Assembly: GCA_937891805.1 (NCBI GenBank)
Contig: CALATK010000037.1
Location: 1-22,578 of the forward strand
Direction: 5' to 3'
Length of the DNA stretch: 22,578 nucleotides
Origin: an uncultured Fibrobacter sp.
Lineage (GTDB): Bacteria > Fibrobacterota > Fibrobacteria > Fibrobacterales > Fibrobacteraceae
Shown here one piece after another: positions 15,888 through 22,578 of this stretch (positions within the stretch are counted from its first letter, which is position 1; each line of letters begins with the position of its first letter). The notes below the pieces were generated by a model that saw only the letters and a list, made by a program, of their open reading frames with translations, did no database searches and was not told the DNA's origin. The position numbers were made by a program, and so were the translations under genes.

Positions 15888-17572
15888 TGAAAGGTTTGTT
15901 GAAGTTTATTACGTGCGGCTCGGTGGACGACGGAAAATCTACGCTCATCGGGCATATCCTCTACGATTCCAAGCTACTTTACGCCGACCAGGAAAAAGCT
16001 TTGGAGCTTGACAGTAAAGTCGGCAGCCGTAGCGGAAAAATCGACTATTCCCTTTTACTGGACGGCCTGATGGCCGAACGCGAGCAGGGCATCACCATCG
16101 ACGTGGCATATCGCTATTTCACGACGGACCGTCGCAGTTTTATCGTGGCAGATACGCCGGGGCACGAGGAATATACCCGCAATATGGCGGTGGGAGCCTC
16201 TTTTGCGGACCTCTCCGTGATTCTCGTGGATGCCTCGCAGGGCGTTCTGGTGCAGACACGCCGTCACGCCCGCATCTGCAAGCTCATGGGTATCCGTTAT
16301 TTCGTGTTTGCCGTGAACAAGATGGATCTTGTGGGCTACAGCAAGGAACGTTTCGAAGAGATTCTCGCGCAAATCAACGAACTTGCAACTGAACTTTCGC
16401 TCCACAGCGTTTACGTGATTCCGCTTTCGGCTACCGAAGGCGACAACGTGACGGTGAAATCCAAGAACATCGCCTGGTACCAGGGCAAGGCCCTCCTGGA
16501 TTATCTCGAAACCATTGATATCGACGATGCACAAACCGAAGCGGGATTTTTCCTGCCCGTGCAGCGCGTTTGCCGCCCGGACCGCACCTTCCGCGGGTTC
16601 CAGGGACAAATCGAAGCGGGCGCAATCCGCGTGGGCGATACGGTTACGAGCCTCCCGAGCAACGAGAAGGCGACCGTCAAGGGAATCCTGCGTGGCGACA
16701 AGAATGTGGAAGAGGCTCACGCCGGTGAACCCGTCACCATTTCACTGGACCGCGAAGTGGATGTTTCTAGAGGTTGCGTGCTCGCCAAAGACACTGACAT
16801 CGGAAGCTACAAGAAAATCAAGGCTTCGCTCCTGTGGATGGATGACGAGCCACTTTCACTCGGCAAGGACTACCTTGTAAAACTCGGGACGAAAATGATT
16901 CCCGGAATACTCACTAAAATCGAGTATGCGATTGACGTGAATACGGGCGCACACCAGGCTACCGAAATGCTCAACAAGAATGGCATCGCCGTTGTTGAAA
17001 TTGTATTTGCCGAAGGAATTGTCGTGGACCTTTTCGAAAAGCACAAGACCTTGGGCGAACTGATTTTGATCGACCGCGTGACCCATGCGACATCGGCTTG
17101 TGGCGTCGTGGAAGATCTTTTTGAGCGTCAGATTGCCGCAGGCGAAAAGGCTGAATTCGTGCAGGGCGAACGCCATGGTCGTGGAGAAATCTTCGAAGAG
17201 TTTTTCTACGATACGGCGACACTCTCCGTGGTGAAGCAACAACCCGTAAAGCAGCACTACACCGTAGGCGATGAAATCCCGACCGTAGGCGAAAGCTACC
17301 ACTATCCCGACGATTTCGACATCATCATCTTGCGCGACAGCGTCGCCGTGAAGGTGCGCGGCAAGCGAATTGCCGAAATTACGGAAGCGGCAAAATATCT
17401 TTACGACGGATTCCCCGTCATCAACGGGCGAGGCTTTGAAATCAAGGTGTTCTCCGACGAAGATGTTTCAAGGCTTCTGCGCGAATATGCCGAAGCAGGT
17501 GAATTTGGACGAGAGGAATTCTTCCGCAAGTGGACCGCTTTCGACACGTATCGAAAAGTTGTGATAAAGTAA
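15887..17572 (+). CDS. cysN: Sulfate adenylyltransferase subunit 1 (CysN) with an extra C-terminal domain
   Basis: GTPase subunit that drives APS synthesis by CysD. G1 P-loop 'GSVDDGKST' (11-19), 'REQGITIDVAYRYF' switch region, G3 'DTPGHE' (89-94) and G4 'NKMD' (144-147) are intact; EF-Tu-like beta-barrel domains follow (about 215-410, 'VQRVCRPDRTFRGFQGQIE'). E. coli CysN ends soon after the 'DRVTHAT' equivalent, but here about 149 more residues follow (413-561, including 'DIIILRDSVAVKVRGKRI' and 'FPVINGRGFEIKV'). This tail has no P-loop, so it is not the APS kinase domain of CysNC/NodQ. I recall similar extensions on clostridial CysN proteins. Its role is unknown; position suggests it serves APS transfer or docking to the reductase. 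The gene ends the operon 7 bases before a terminator. Confidence 0.95.
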   Translation: MKGLLKFITCGSVDDGKSTLIGHILYDSKLLYADQEKALELDSKVGSRSGKIDYSLLLDGLMAEREQGITIDVAYRYFTTDRRSFIVADTPGHEEYTRNMAVGASFADLSVILVDASQGVLVQTRRHARICKLMGIRYFVFAVNKMDLVGYSKERFEEILAQINELATELSLHSVYVIPLSATEGDNVTVKSKNIAWYQGKALLDYLETIDIDDAQTEAGFFLPVQRVCRPDRTFRGFQGQIEAGAIRVGDTVTSLPSNEKATVKGILRGDKNVEEAHAGEPVTISLDREVDVSRGCVLAKDTDIGSYKKIKASLLWMDDEPLSLGKDYLVKLGTKMIPGILTKIEYAIDVNTGAHQATEMLNKNGIAVVEIVFAEGIVVDLFEKHKTLGELILIDRVTHATSACGVVEDLFERQIAAGEKAEFVQGERHGRGEIFEEFFYDTATLSVVKQQPVKQHYTVGDEIPTVGESYHYPDDFDIIILRDSVAVKVRGKRIAEITEAAKYLYDGFPVINGRGFEIKVFSDEDVSRLLREYAEAGEFGREEFFRKWTAFDTYRKVVIK

Positions 17573-17579
17573 AATATAA

Positions 17580-17604
17580 GGTCCCCTAGCGGGGGCCTTT
17601 TTTT
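17580..17604 (+). terminator. Rho-independent terminator of the sulfate operon
   Basis: GGTCCCC (17580-17586) pairs with GGGGGCC (17591-17597) through a 4-base loop, with one G.T pair, followed by seven T residues. It lies directly after cysN and just before promoter P3. Confidence 0.9.
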
Positions 17605-17617
17605 ATAGCAAAAAACG

Positions 17618-17671
17618 ATAACTCCGCATAAAATTAAAGTATTGGACAAAATAAAAAGTGCCTTCTATATT
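17618..17671 (+). promoter_or_regulatory. Promoter P3 of the porin gene, copy 3 of the element
   Basis: ATAACTCCGCATAAAA at 17618 is identical to the P1 box over 16 bases. TTGGAC is at 17642-17647 and TATATT at 17666-17671, 18 bases apart, with the same flanks 'TATTGGAC' and 'CTTCTATATTT'. A long leader of about 50 bases leads to AAGGAG (17712-17717), 7 bases before the ATG. Confidence 0.82.
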
Positions 17672-17724
17672 TGTGCGCACAAAAGAAGAACTAAAAAAAA
17701 TAACCATAACCAAGGAGTTTAAGA

Positions 17725-19113
17725 ATGAATCATAATTTTGCAAAGTTCGCCACCGCTGCGGCCATTACGACTTCCCTTTTCGCCTCCAACGTTTTCGCAC
17801 AGGATGTTGCCCCCGCAGCAGAAGCTCCTGTGGCCGCGGCCCCTGCCGCTGAGGCCCCGGCAGCAGAAAGTCCGGTTGCCGATGCTTCGACAGGCTCAGC
17901 AACCGCCGCTCCCGAAGCAACTACTGCTCCGGAAACTCAGGCCGCAAGCGCACCCGTGGAAGAAGCCCCTGCCGAAACTCCCGTCGCTGAAACCCCTGTT
18001 GCGGAAGCACCTGCCGAAGCACCCGTTGCCTCTGCAAATGAAACTTCTGCAGAAGTTGCTCCCGCAGCTACAGCGCCCGTAGCGGAAGCGCCGAAGGCAG
18101 AAACTGCCGCGCCTGAAAAACCGAAAGAGGAACCCGCTTTCAAACTCACCGGAAACGTGCAGGCCCAGGCCATTAAGGCCGTTTACGATAACGATGCCGA
18201 CAACACGCTCGACAATTCCTTCTTGCGTGCAAACATCGGTGGAAAGTATTCTTCCGATGACTTTGAAGCGGTAATCAACATTCGCATCTTCTCTCCGGCC
18301 TTTGGCAACAAGAACGTGACCGACGTGACCGTTGATCAGGATGGCAATGTCAAGGCTACGAAAACGGCACAGGACAAGATTAGCGCCGATACCTACTACG
18401 CCAAGTACAAGTGGAACTCTGATTTCGGTAATTTCAGCACGCAGTTCGGTCGTTTCCGTACGGACTGGACCGTTGCAGGTAACTTCGGTACCTACGTGGA
18501 CGTGCATCTGAGCAAGCGCGGATTCCTTGCCCGCGATTACCAGCATGATGCCCTCGGCATCGGCTATGATGTAGGCGTTTCCAGCTTCAGCTTGTTGCTC
18601 GGTACATACGACAGCAAGTTCGACACCGGCTACCTCCGCGCCGAAGAAACCCTCAAGCTCGGTGATGCAAAAATCAGCGCTGCCTACCGTGGAAACGTTC
18701 TTGACCCAATCCAGCACACTGCCGAAGTGACGCACCGCATTGCGGGTCGCGCAAGCTACTACCTCCTCAAGAACCTTGGCGTTTATGGTGAAGTCGCCTA
18801 CATCACCACGGGTGATGGCGAAGATTTAACGGCCGCAAACGCCATCAAGCCTGAATATGCCCAGGGCACCGATTACACTCCGTTTTTCGTCGGTCTCGAA
18901 ATTCCGACCGCAGGTATCTTGAACAGTTTTTACGCGGAACTTGAATACTTCAAGGACCGCGACGAACTGAACAAGGATGCCGACGAACTCGCCTGGACGG
19001 TAAGCCTCATCAAGAAATTCGGCAAGCACAGCAAGATTCAGTTGAGCGCCTACAGCGAAAATGAAATCGCCGATGTTGCCATTGCCGCCCGCTTTACCGC
19101 AAGCATCCAGTAA
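17725..19113 (+). CDS. Outer-membrane porin-like protein with Ala/Pro/Glu-rich N-terminal linker
   Basis: A 462-residue exported protein. Residues 1-25 are a Sec signal peptide (cleavage after 'SNVFA'). Residues 26-137 are a low-complexity stretch built from imperfect PVAEAP/PAAEAP-like units, rich in Ala, Pro and Glu; such linkers can span the periplasm or peptidoglycan. Residues 138-462 show alternating amphipathic strands with aromatic girdle residues ('FSTQFGRFRTDWTVAG', 'LGVYGEVAYITTG', 'YAELEYFKDRDEL'), consistent with a beta-barrel porin of about 16 strands; strand number is a guess. It carries the same promoter as the sulfate operon, so a role in sulfate or other sulfur-anion uptake is inferred. 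It is 152 bases downstream of cysN with its own terminators on both sides. The C-terminal residue is Gln, not the usual aromatic. Confidence 0.75.
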   Translation: MNHNFAKFATAAAITTSLFASNVFAQDVAPAAEAPVAAAPAAEAPAAESPVADASTGSATAAPEATTAPETQAASAPVEEAPAETPVAETPVAEAPAEAPVASANETSAEVAPAATAPVAEAPKAETAAPEKPKEEPAFKLTGNVQAQAIKAVYDNDADNTLDNSFLRANIGGKYSSDDFEAVINIRIFSPAFGNKNVTDVTVDQDGNVKATKTAQDKISADTYYAKYKWNSDFGNFSTQFGRFRTDWTVAGNFGTYVDVHLSKRGFLARDYQHDALGIGYDVGVSSFSLLLGTYDSKFDTGYLRAEETLKLGDAKISAAYRGNVLDPIQHTAEVTHRIAGRASYYLLKNLGVYGEVAYITTGDGEDLTAANAIKPEYAQGTDYTPFFVGLEIPTAGILNSFYAELEYFKDRDELNKDADELAWTVSLIKKFGKHSKIQLSAYSENEIADVAIAARFTASIQ

Positions 19114-19132
19114 TTACATCTCCAAAAACCTG

Positions 19133-19167
19133 CCCCTGGCGTAACCCGCGCCGGGGGTCTTTTTTTT
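19133..19167 (+). terminator. Rho-independent terminator of the porin gene
   Basis: CCCCTGGCG (19133-19141) pairs with CGCCGGGGG (19149-19157), including one G.T pair, and is followed by eight T residues (19160-19167). It sits in the 57-base gap between the convergent porin and bioB genes. Confidence 0.88.
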
Positions 19168-19170
19168 ATT

Positions 19171-20121
19171 CTAATGAGACGCTTCGCTTTCTACTTGCCA
19201 GGTGAAGCCTGCCGCCTCGATGGTGCGAAACGTTTCTTCGAGGCTCTGGCCGCCTTCGGTGAGGTAACCCGACGCAAAAATAGAGTCGGCCACCTTGAAG
19301 AGCGTCTTTTCGTGACCCTTGAAATACACTTCGCGGCCGGCGGCGCAGCGGATGTCCGATTTCGGGAGCATTAGGCGCGCCAGGCAAAGCACCTTGATGC
19401 AGTATTCGGGCGTCAGCGCCGAAATATCACGCTTCGCTAGGCGCGTGCCTTCTACCGGCAGCAAGAAATTGATGGGCACCGAATCGGGATTGATTTCCAG
19501 CAGTTCAAAAAGCATGTCCACCACGTCTTCGGGCGTTTCGCCCATGCCGATAATGCCGCCGGAGCAAATTTCAAAGCCGAGGCCCTTCAGCATTTTCAAG
19601 TTGTCAATTCGTTCTTGGTAAGTGTGCGTGGTGCAAATGCTCGGGTAAAAACGACGGCTGCTGTTCAGATTGTGGTTGATGCGGTTGAGGCCCGCTTCCT
19701 TAAGAATCAAAGCCTGCTTTTCGGTAAGGAACCCGATGGAACAGCAAATTTGCGTGCCGTTCTTTTTCATCTTGCGGACGCGTTCAGCCAGTTTTTCGAT
19801 GTCATCGTCTGCAAAACGGATGCCGCTGAGCCCGATGCAGTGCCTCGCCAAATGCATTTCGTCGACGAGATCGTTATCGCCATAGAGTTTCTTGTCTTCT
19901 ACATAGCGGTACTTTTCAATAGGAGCCTCGGAATCGCGGGACTGGGCGCAATAGGCGCAGTTCTGCGTGCAGTTTCCGCTGCGGACATTGGTGAGCAACT
20001 GGATGCTTACGCGGTTTCCCTTGTACTTTGTACGCAACTGGTACGCCTGTTCAATCAAGTTTGGTAAGGAATCCGCGTTCGCGTTCAAAATTTCAAGAGC
20101 GGTTTGTCGATTCAAAGACAT
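19171..20121 (-). CDS. bioB: Biotin synthase
   Basis: Radical SAM enzyme that inserts sulfur into dethiobiotin to make biotin. 316 residues, normal length. The 4Fe-4S ligands are C51, C55 and C58 in 'CTQNCAYCAQS'. Candidate ligands for the sacrificial 2Fe-2S cluster are C95 ('RHCIGLSG'), C126 or C127 ('GTQICCSIGF') and C186 ('FEICSGGIIGMGE'), with the arginine ligand R263 in 'AAGREVYF'. The start is 3 bases after the aminotransferase stop, with TTAGGA as Shine-Dalgarno inside the end of that gene, so the two are coupled. No other biotin gene is in the window. Its last-gene position downstream of sulfur-handling genes is unusual for bioB. Confidence 0.97.
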   Translation of the reverse strand: MSLNRQTALEILNANADSLPNLIEQAYQLRTKYKGNRVSIQLLTNVRSGNCTQNCAYCAQSRDSEAPIEKYRYVEDKKLYGDNDLVDEMHLARHCIGLSGIRFADDDIEKLAERVRKMKKNGTQICCSIGFLTEKQALILKEAGLNRINHNLNSSRRFYPSICTTHTYQERIDNLKMLKGLGFEICSGGIIGMGETPEDVVDMLFELLEINPDSVPINFLLPVEGTRLAKRDISALTPEYCIKVLCLARLMLPKSDIRCAAGREVYFKGHEKTLFKVADSIFASGYLTEGGQSLEETFRTIEAAGFTWQVESEASH

Positions 20122-20124
20122 AAT

Positions 20125-21297
20125 TTATCCTAAATTTTCGGTTTCAAAGGATTTTACACCCTGCTTAAGACGATTCAACCCGTCAAGGCAAATGCTTCTG
20201 GGGCAGGCGATGTTCATTCTCAAAAAATGTTCTCCGCCAGAACCATAGGCATCGCCTCCGATAAGGAACAGGCCTGTTTTTCGCCTTAAATAGGCAGCGA
20301 AATTCCTTCCCGTTTCTTTTAGTGTAGAAATATCTAGCCACACGAGATAGGTGGCGTCGCCCTTCACGGCAGAAATTTCCGTAAGTTCTTCCGCTAAAAA
20401 GTTTTCGACGAGTTTCCGGTTTTCAAAAACGTACGCACGCAGGCTATCAAGCCATTTTTCGCCTTGCTCAAAGGCGGCGACGGTAGCCACTGTCGCAAAA
20501 GAATTGGGCGCGCTGAACTTATCTGCGTGCAGCGCATGTCGAACCTTTCTCCGCAAAGCGGGATTCAGCACATACACTGCCGATGTATGGAGCCCGGCCA
20601 AGTTGAAAGTCTTTGTCGGGGCGATGCAGGTTATGCTCACCTCGCGGCATGCCTCCGACACGGCGGCAAAAGGCGTATAGCGTGTTCCCGGTCTCGTGAT
20701 GTCGCAATGAATTTCGTCTGCGATGACTGTCACGCTATATTTTTTTGCAAGTTCACCAATTCTTGCCAGGTCCTCAGCGTTCCAAATTTTATTAATCGGA
20801 TTATGGGGATTGCAAAGAATCATCAGGCTTGTTTGCGGGTCTGAGAACTTTTCTTCCAAGTCCGAAAAATCGATGGAGTAAGTTCCGTCCTTATACAAAA
20901 GGCGATTTTCCGCAACGCGAAGGCCAGCATCTTCTATGCAGTTATAGAAGTTGTTGTAGACGGGCGACTGCACCACGATCTTTTCGTTTGCGGTCGCCAG
21001 ATGCTTGAGAATTGCCGAGATGGAATAGACGACTCCCGTTGAAAAGAACAGGTTTTCCTTTTCTATTTTAAGGCAATGTCGTCTTTCCCACCAGTCAATG
21101 TAGGCCTTGTACCAGGAATCGGAAACGTCCGTATAGCCGAAGATGCCGAGTTCCAGGCGGTTTTGGAGAGCTTCCAGAATTTCGGGCGCCGTCTGGAAAT
21201 CTATATCCGCCACCCACATGGGGAGTTCGTTTTCGGCGACTTTCCATTTTATAGAATCGTCATTTCGACGGTCTATGACGGTATCGAAATCATACAT
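20125..21297 (-). CDS. MalY/PatB-type PLP-dependent C-S lyase/aminotransferase
   Basis: Fold-type I PLP enzyme of the MalY/PatB family, 390 residues. It begins 'YDFDTVIDRRNDDSIKWKV' with 'MWVADIDF' (27-34), typical of the family. The PLP lysine is K229 in 'APTKTFNLAGL'; N163 ('CNPHNP'), D194 ('IADEIHCD') and Y113 ('SPVYNNFY') are the expected cofactor contacts. Known members cleave cystathionine or cysteine conjugates to give thiols or sulfide, pyruvate and ammonia, and some act as aminotransferases, so the exact substrate is open. It lies 14 bases after the rhodanese-TusA-DsrE gene and 3 before bioB, suggesting a sulfur-supply function. Confidence 0.88.
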   Translation of the reverse strand: MYDFDTVIDRRNDDSIKWKVAENELPMWVADIDFQTAPEILEALQNRLELGIFGYTDVSDSWYKAYIDWWERRHCLKIEKENLFFSTGVVYSISAILKHLATANEKIVVQSPVYNNFYNCIEDAGLRVAENRLLYKDGTYSIDFSDLEEKFSDPQTSLMILCNPHNPINKIWNAEDLARIGELAKKYSVTVIADEIHCDITRPGTRYTPFAAVSEACREVSITCIAPTKTFNLAGLHTSAVYVLNPALRRKVRHALHADKFSAPNSFATVATVAAFEQGEKWLDSLRAYVFENRKLVENFLAEELTEISAVKGDATYLVWLDISTLKETGRNFAAYLRRKTGLFLIGGDAYGSGGEHFLRMNIACPRSICLDGLNRLKQGVKSFETENLG

Positions 21298-21311
21298 AAT
21301 GCATGCTTCGC

Positions 21312-22319
21312 CTAAATAAAATAGGTCAAGTCGGATTTTTCAGTGGAACCGAGCATGGTCGCAACACCGCCAAGTTCCACGCCGTCAATCAACTCTTCGG
21401 CTGTGATTCCCATGAGCTCCATCGACATCTGGCAGGCGACAAACTTCACGCCCTTCTGCCTTGCGCTTTCAATCAGTTCTTCTAGCGAAGAAACTCCGTT
21501 CTGCTTCATGACCGTGCGAATCATCTTGGCGCCGATTCCGCCAAAGTTCATGCGCGAAAGTCCGAGTTTCTTGGAACCGCGGGGCATCATGAATCCAAAC
21601 ATTTTTCCGATGAGCGATTTCTTGACGCGGACTTTTTCGGGCCTGCGCAAGATGCTTACTCCCCAGAAGGTGAAGAACATGGTAACCGGGCGTCCCATTG
21701 CGGCAGCGCCATTAGCCATGATGAACGAAGCGATGGCCTTGTCCAGATCGCCGCTAAAAACGACAAAGGTCTTGCCGTGCTCAAAATCCCTTTTCTCGAG
21801 AGACTGGGGAGCATCGCGCTTTACGATGGTCGCAAAAATGACTCCGTCCTTTTCGGTAAGCGATTTCAATTCATTGCCGGTTCGCTGGCACCAGACATCC
21901 ACATCCGAAAAGAACGCTTTCTCGGTCGCTTCCACCTGGACTTCTTCGCCGACGGCCACGCTTTTGACCGCTTCGTCCACCTTCACAATTGGGCCTGGGC
22001 ACTTGAGGCCCTTAGCATCCACATAGTGAATTTTCGGGACGGCGTCAAGCCCGCCTTCTACATTGTACACGTCGTAATCGCGGTCGGCGAGGATTTCGGC
22101 AACCTCTTCGGATCGGTCTCCCGTGGAGCAGAACACGTAAACGGGCTTGTCTTTCGGGATGCTGTCTATCTTCTTGGACAGTTCAAAGAACGGAACCTGC
22201 AGCGCGCCGTTCACAGGGCGGACGATGGATTCGCTCGGTTCGCGAACATCGAGCAGTGTCGAATTTTGGGAATCGATTTTGTAGAAATCATTTGCAAGGA
22301 ATTTTTTGACTTCGGACAT
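21312..22319 (-). CDS. Rhodanese-TusA-DsrE fusion sulfur-carrier protein
   Basis: A 335-residue cytoplasmic fusion of three sulfur-transfer modules. Residues 15-95 are a rhodanese domain with active C64 in 'VFCSTGDRS'. Residues 98-165 are TusA/SirA-like, with C107 in 'DAKGLKCPGP' and 'VDVWCQRTGNEL' (C144). Residues 183-335 are a DsrE2-type domain with 'VVFSGDLDKAIASFIMANGA' and C296 in 'KFVACQMSMELMGI'. Such a trio is known as the C-terminal tail of some CoA-disulfide reductase-like flavoproteins; here it stands alone without the FAD/NAD(P)H part. Persulfide could pass along C64, C107 and C296 to a client. The gene sits between a truncated His-tailed membrane protein (24 bases upstream) and the PLP enzyme gene (14 bases downstream). 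Confidence 0.9.
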   Translation of the reverse strand: MSEVKKFLANDFYKIDSQNSTLLDVREPSESIVRPVNGALQVPFFELSKKIDSIPKDKPVYVFCSTGDRSEEVAEILADRDYDVYNVEGGLDAVPKIHYVDAKGLKCPGPIVKVDEAVKSVAVGEEVQVEATEKAFFSDVDVWCQRTGNELKSLTEKDGVIFATIVKRDAPQSLEKRDFEHGKTFVVFSGDLDKAIASFIMANGAAAMGRPVTMFFTFWGVSILRRPEKVRVKKSLIGKMFGFMMPRGSKKLGLSRMNFGGIGAKMIRTVMKQNGVSSLEELIESARQKGVKFVACQMSMELMGITAEELIDGVELGGVATMLGSTEKSDLTYFI

Positions 22320-22343
22320 TTTCTTTGTCGTGTATAAATGCGT

Positions 22344-22578
22344 TTAGTGATGGTGGTGATGATGATGGTGGTCCATCTCTACCGCAGGGGCTGATACCGC
22401 AGAGGCCGCCTTGTCGGGGGAATAGCCGGCAATGCCCGGATCCACCATGCCGAAAATCATAGCGATGTGGGAGAATACGAGGAACACCGCCAACAGCAGA
22501 ATGCGGACAAGTGAACGTCGCACTTCGCTAGCCTTTCGCCACAATGCGCGCACGTTGAGCAAAGCAAGCAAAATCATG
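22344..22578 (-). CDS. Partial membrane protein ending in eight histidines
   Basis: The coding frame runs to the window edge, so the N-terminus may lie outside; only the last 77 residues are visible. One hydrophobic segment ('ILLLAVFLVFSHIAMIFGM') is followed by a short Ala/Pro/Ser-rich tail and 'EMDHHHHHHHH' at the stop. The histidine codons are a mixture of CAC and CAT, so this is ordinary genomic coding and not a simple repeat or tag. A histidine-rich tail suggests nickel, zinc, copper or cobalt binding. I do not recognise the family. It is 24 bases upstream of the sulfur-carrier fusion and probably in the same operon. Confidence 0.6.
   Translation of the reverse strand, partial: MILLALLNVRALWRKASEVRRSLVRILLLAVFLVFSHIAMIFGMVDPGIAGYSPDKAASAVSAPAVEMDHHHHHHHH

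Noticed and set aside
17803..18135. Repetitive DNA in the porin gene that might suggest a tandem-repeat array
   Set aside because: The units are irregular in DNA and reflect an Ala/Pro/Glu-rich protein linker; there are no CRISPR-like spacers.
22344..22370. Histidine run as vector or tag contamination
   Set aside because: Codons are mixed, the run ends a natural-looking membrane protein, and the flanks continue into an operon with bacterial spacing.

Overview
This window looks like a chromosomal segment from a Gram-negative, anaerobic member of the Fibrobacterota, most likely Fibrobacter or a close relative. That is inference from gene content: secreted proteins with C-terminal 'YPNPV' sorting-type domains, SUMF1-fold lipoproteins, bacterial Ig (Big_5) lipoproteins of the kind common in the FCB superphylum, and an outer-membrane porin. 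Clear Shine-Dalgarno sequences (AAGGAG before the porin and the LytTR regulator) and TTGGAC/TATATT promoters argue against Bacteroidota. I see no mobile element, CRISPR array, rRNA or tRNA, and no gene-free stretch longer than about 300 bases.

Left block (226-11937, all minus strand, read right to left). A seven-gene envelope/processing run: a secreted pseudo-M6 metalloprotease with a beta-propeller and C-terminal sorting-like domain, a SUMF1-fold lipoprotein, an NlpE-like lipoprotein, a LytTR response regulator whose start codon overlaps the NlpE-like stop, an enlarged signal peptidase I, a Big_5 lipoprotein, and a DnaQ exonuclease-DinG helicase fusion. Gaps are 75, 28, -1, 19, 7 and 7 bases, so most of it is probably one operon. 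Bases 1-225 are non-coding and rich in hairpins.

Middle block (11996-19167, plus strand). A sulfate-assimilation locus: an AhpD/CMD-family CxxC protein, then aprA-like flavoprotein, aprB-like ferredoxin, cysD and cysN in one operon, then an outer-membrane porin with a long Ala/Pro/Glu linker. The first gene, the operon and the porin are each preceded by a nearly superimposable promoter (conserved upstream box, TTGGAC, exactly 18 bases, TATATT), so the three units look like one regulon. The chemistry implied is sulfate entry through the porin, activation to APS by CysDN, and reduction of APS to sulfite by an AprAB-type enzyme rather than CysH. No dissimilatory or CysH/CysC partner is in the window.

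Right block (19171-22578, minus strand, convergent with the porin). A tight four-gene run: a truncated membrane protein ending in eight histidines, a rhodanese-TusA-DsrE sulfur-carrier fusion, a MalY/PatB-type C-S lyase/aminotransferase, and biotin synthase BioB. Apart from the first protein, these are sulfur-handling genes, so the window from 12 kb onward is largely about sulfur: inorganic sulfate in, sulfur trafficking, and insertion of sulfur into biotin.

The observations most worth following are the triplicated promoter, the AprAB + CysDN pairing with a CysN C-terminal domain where CysNC has APS kinase, the protease with a destroyed HExxH, and the sulfur-relay operon ending in bioB.
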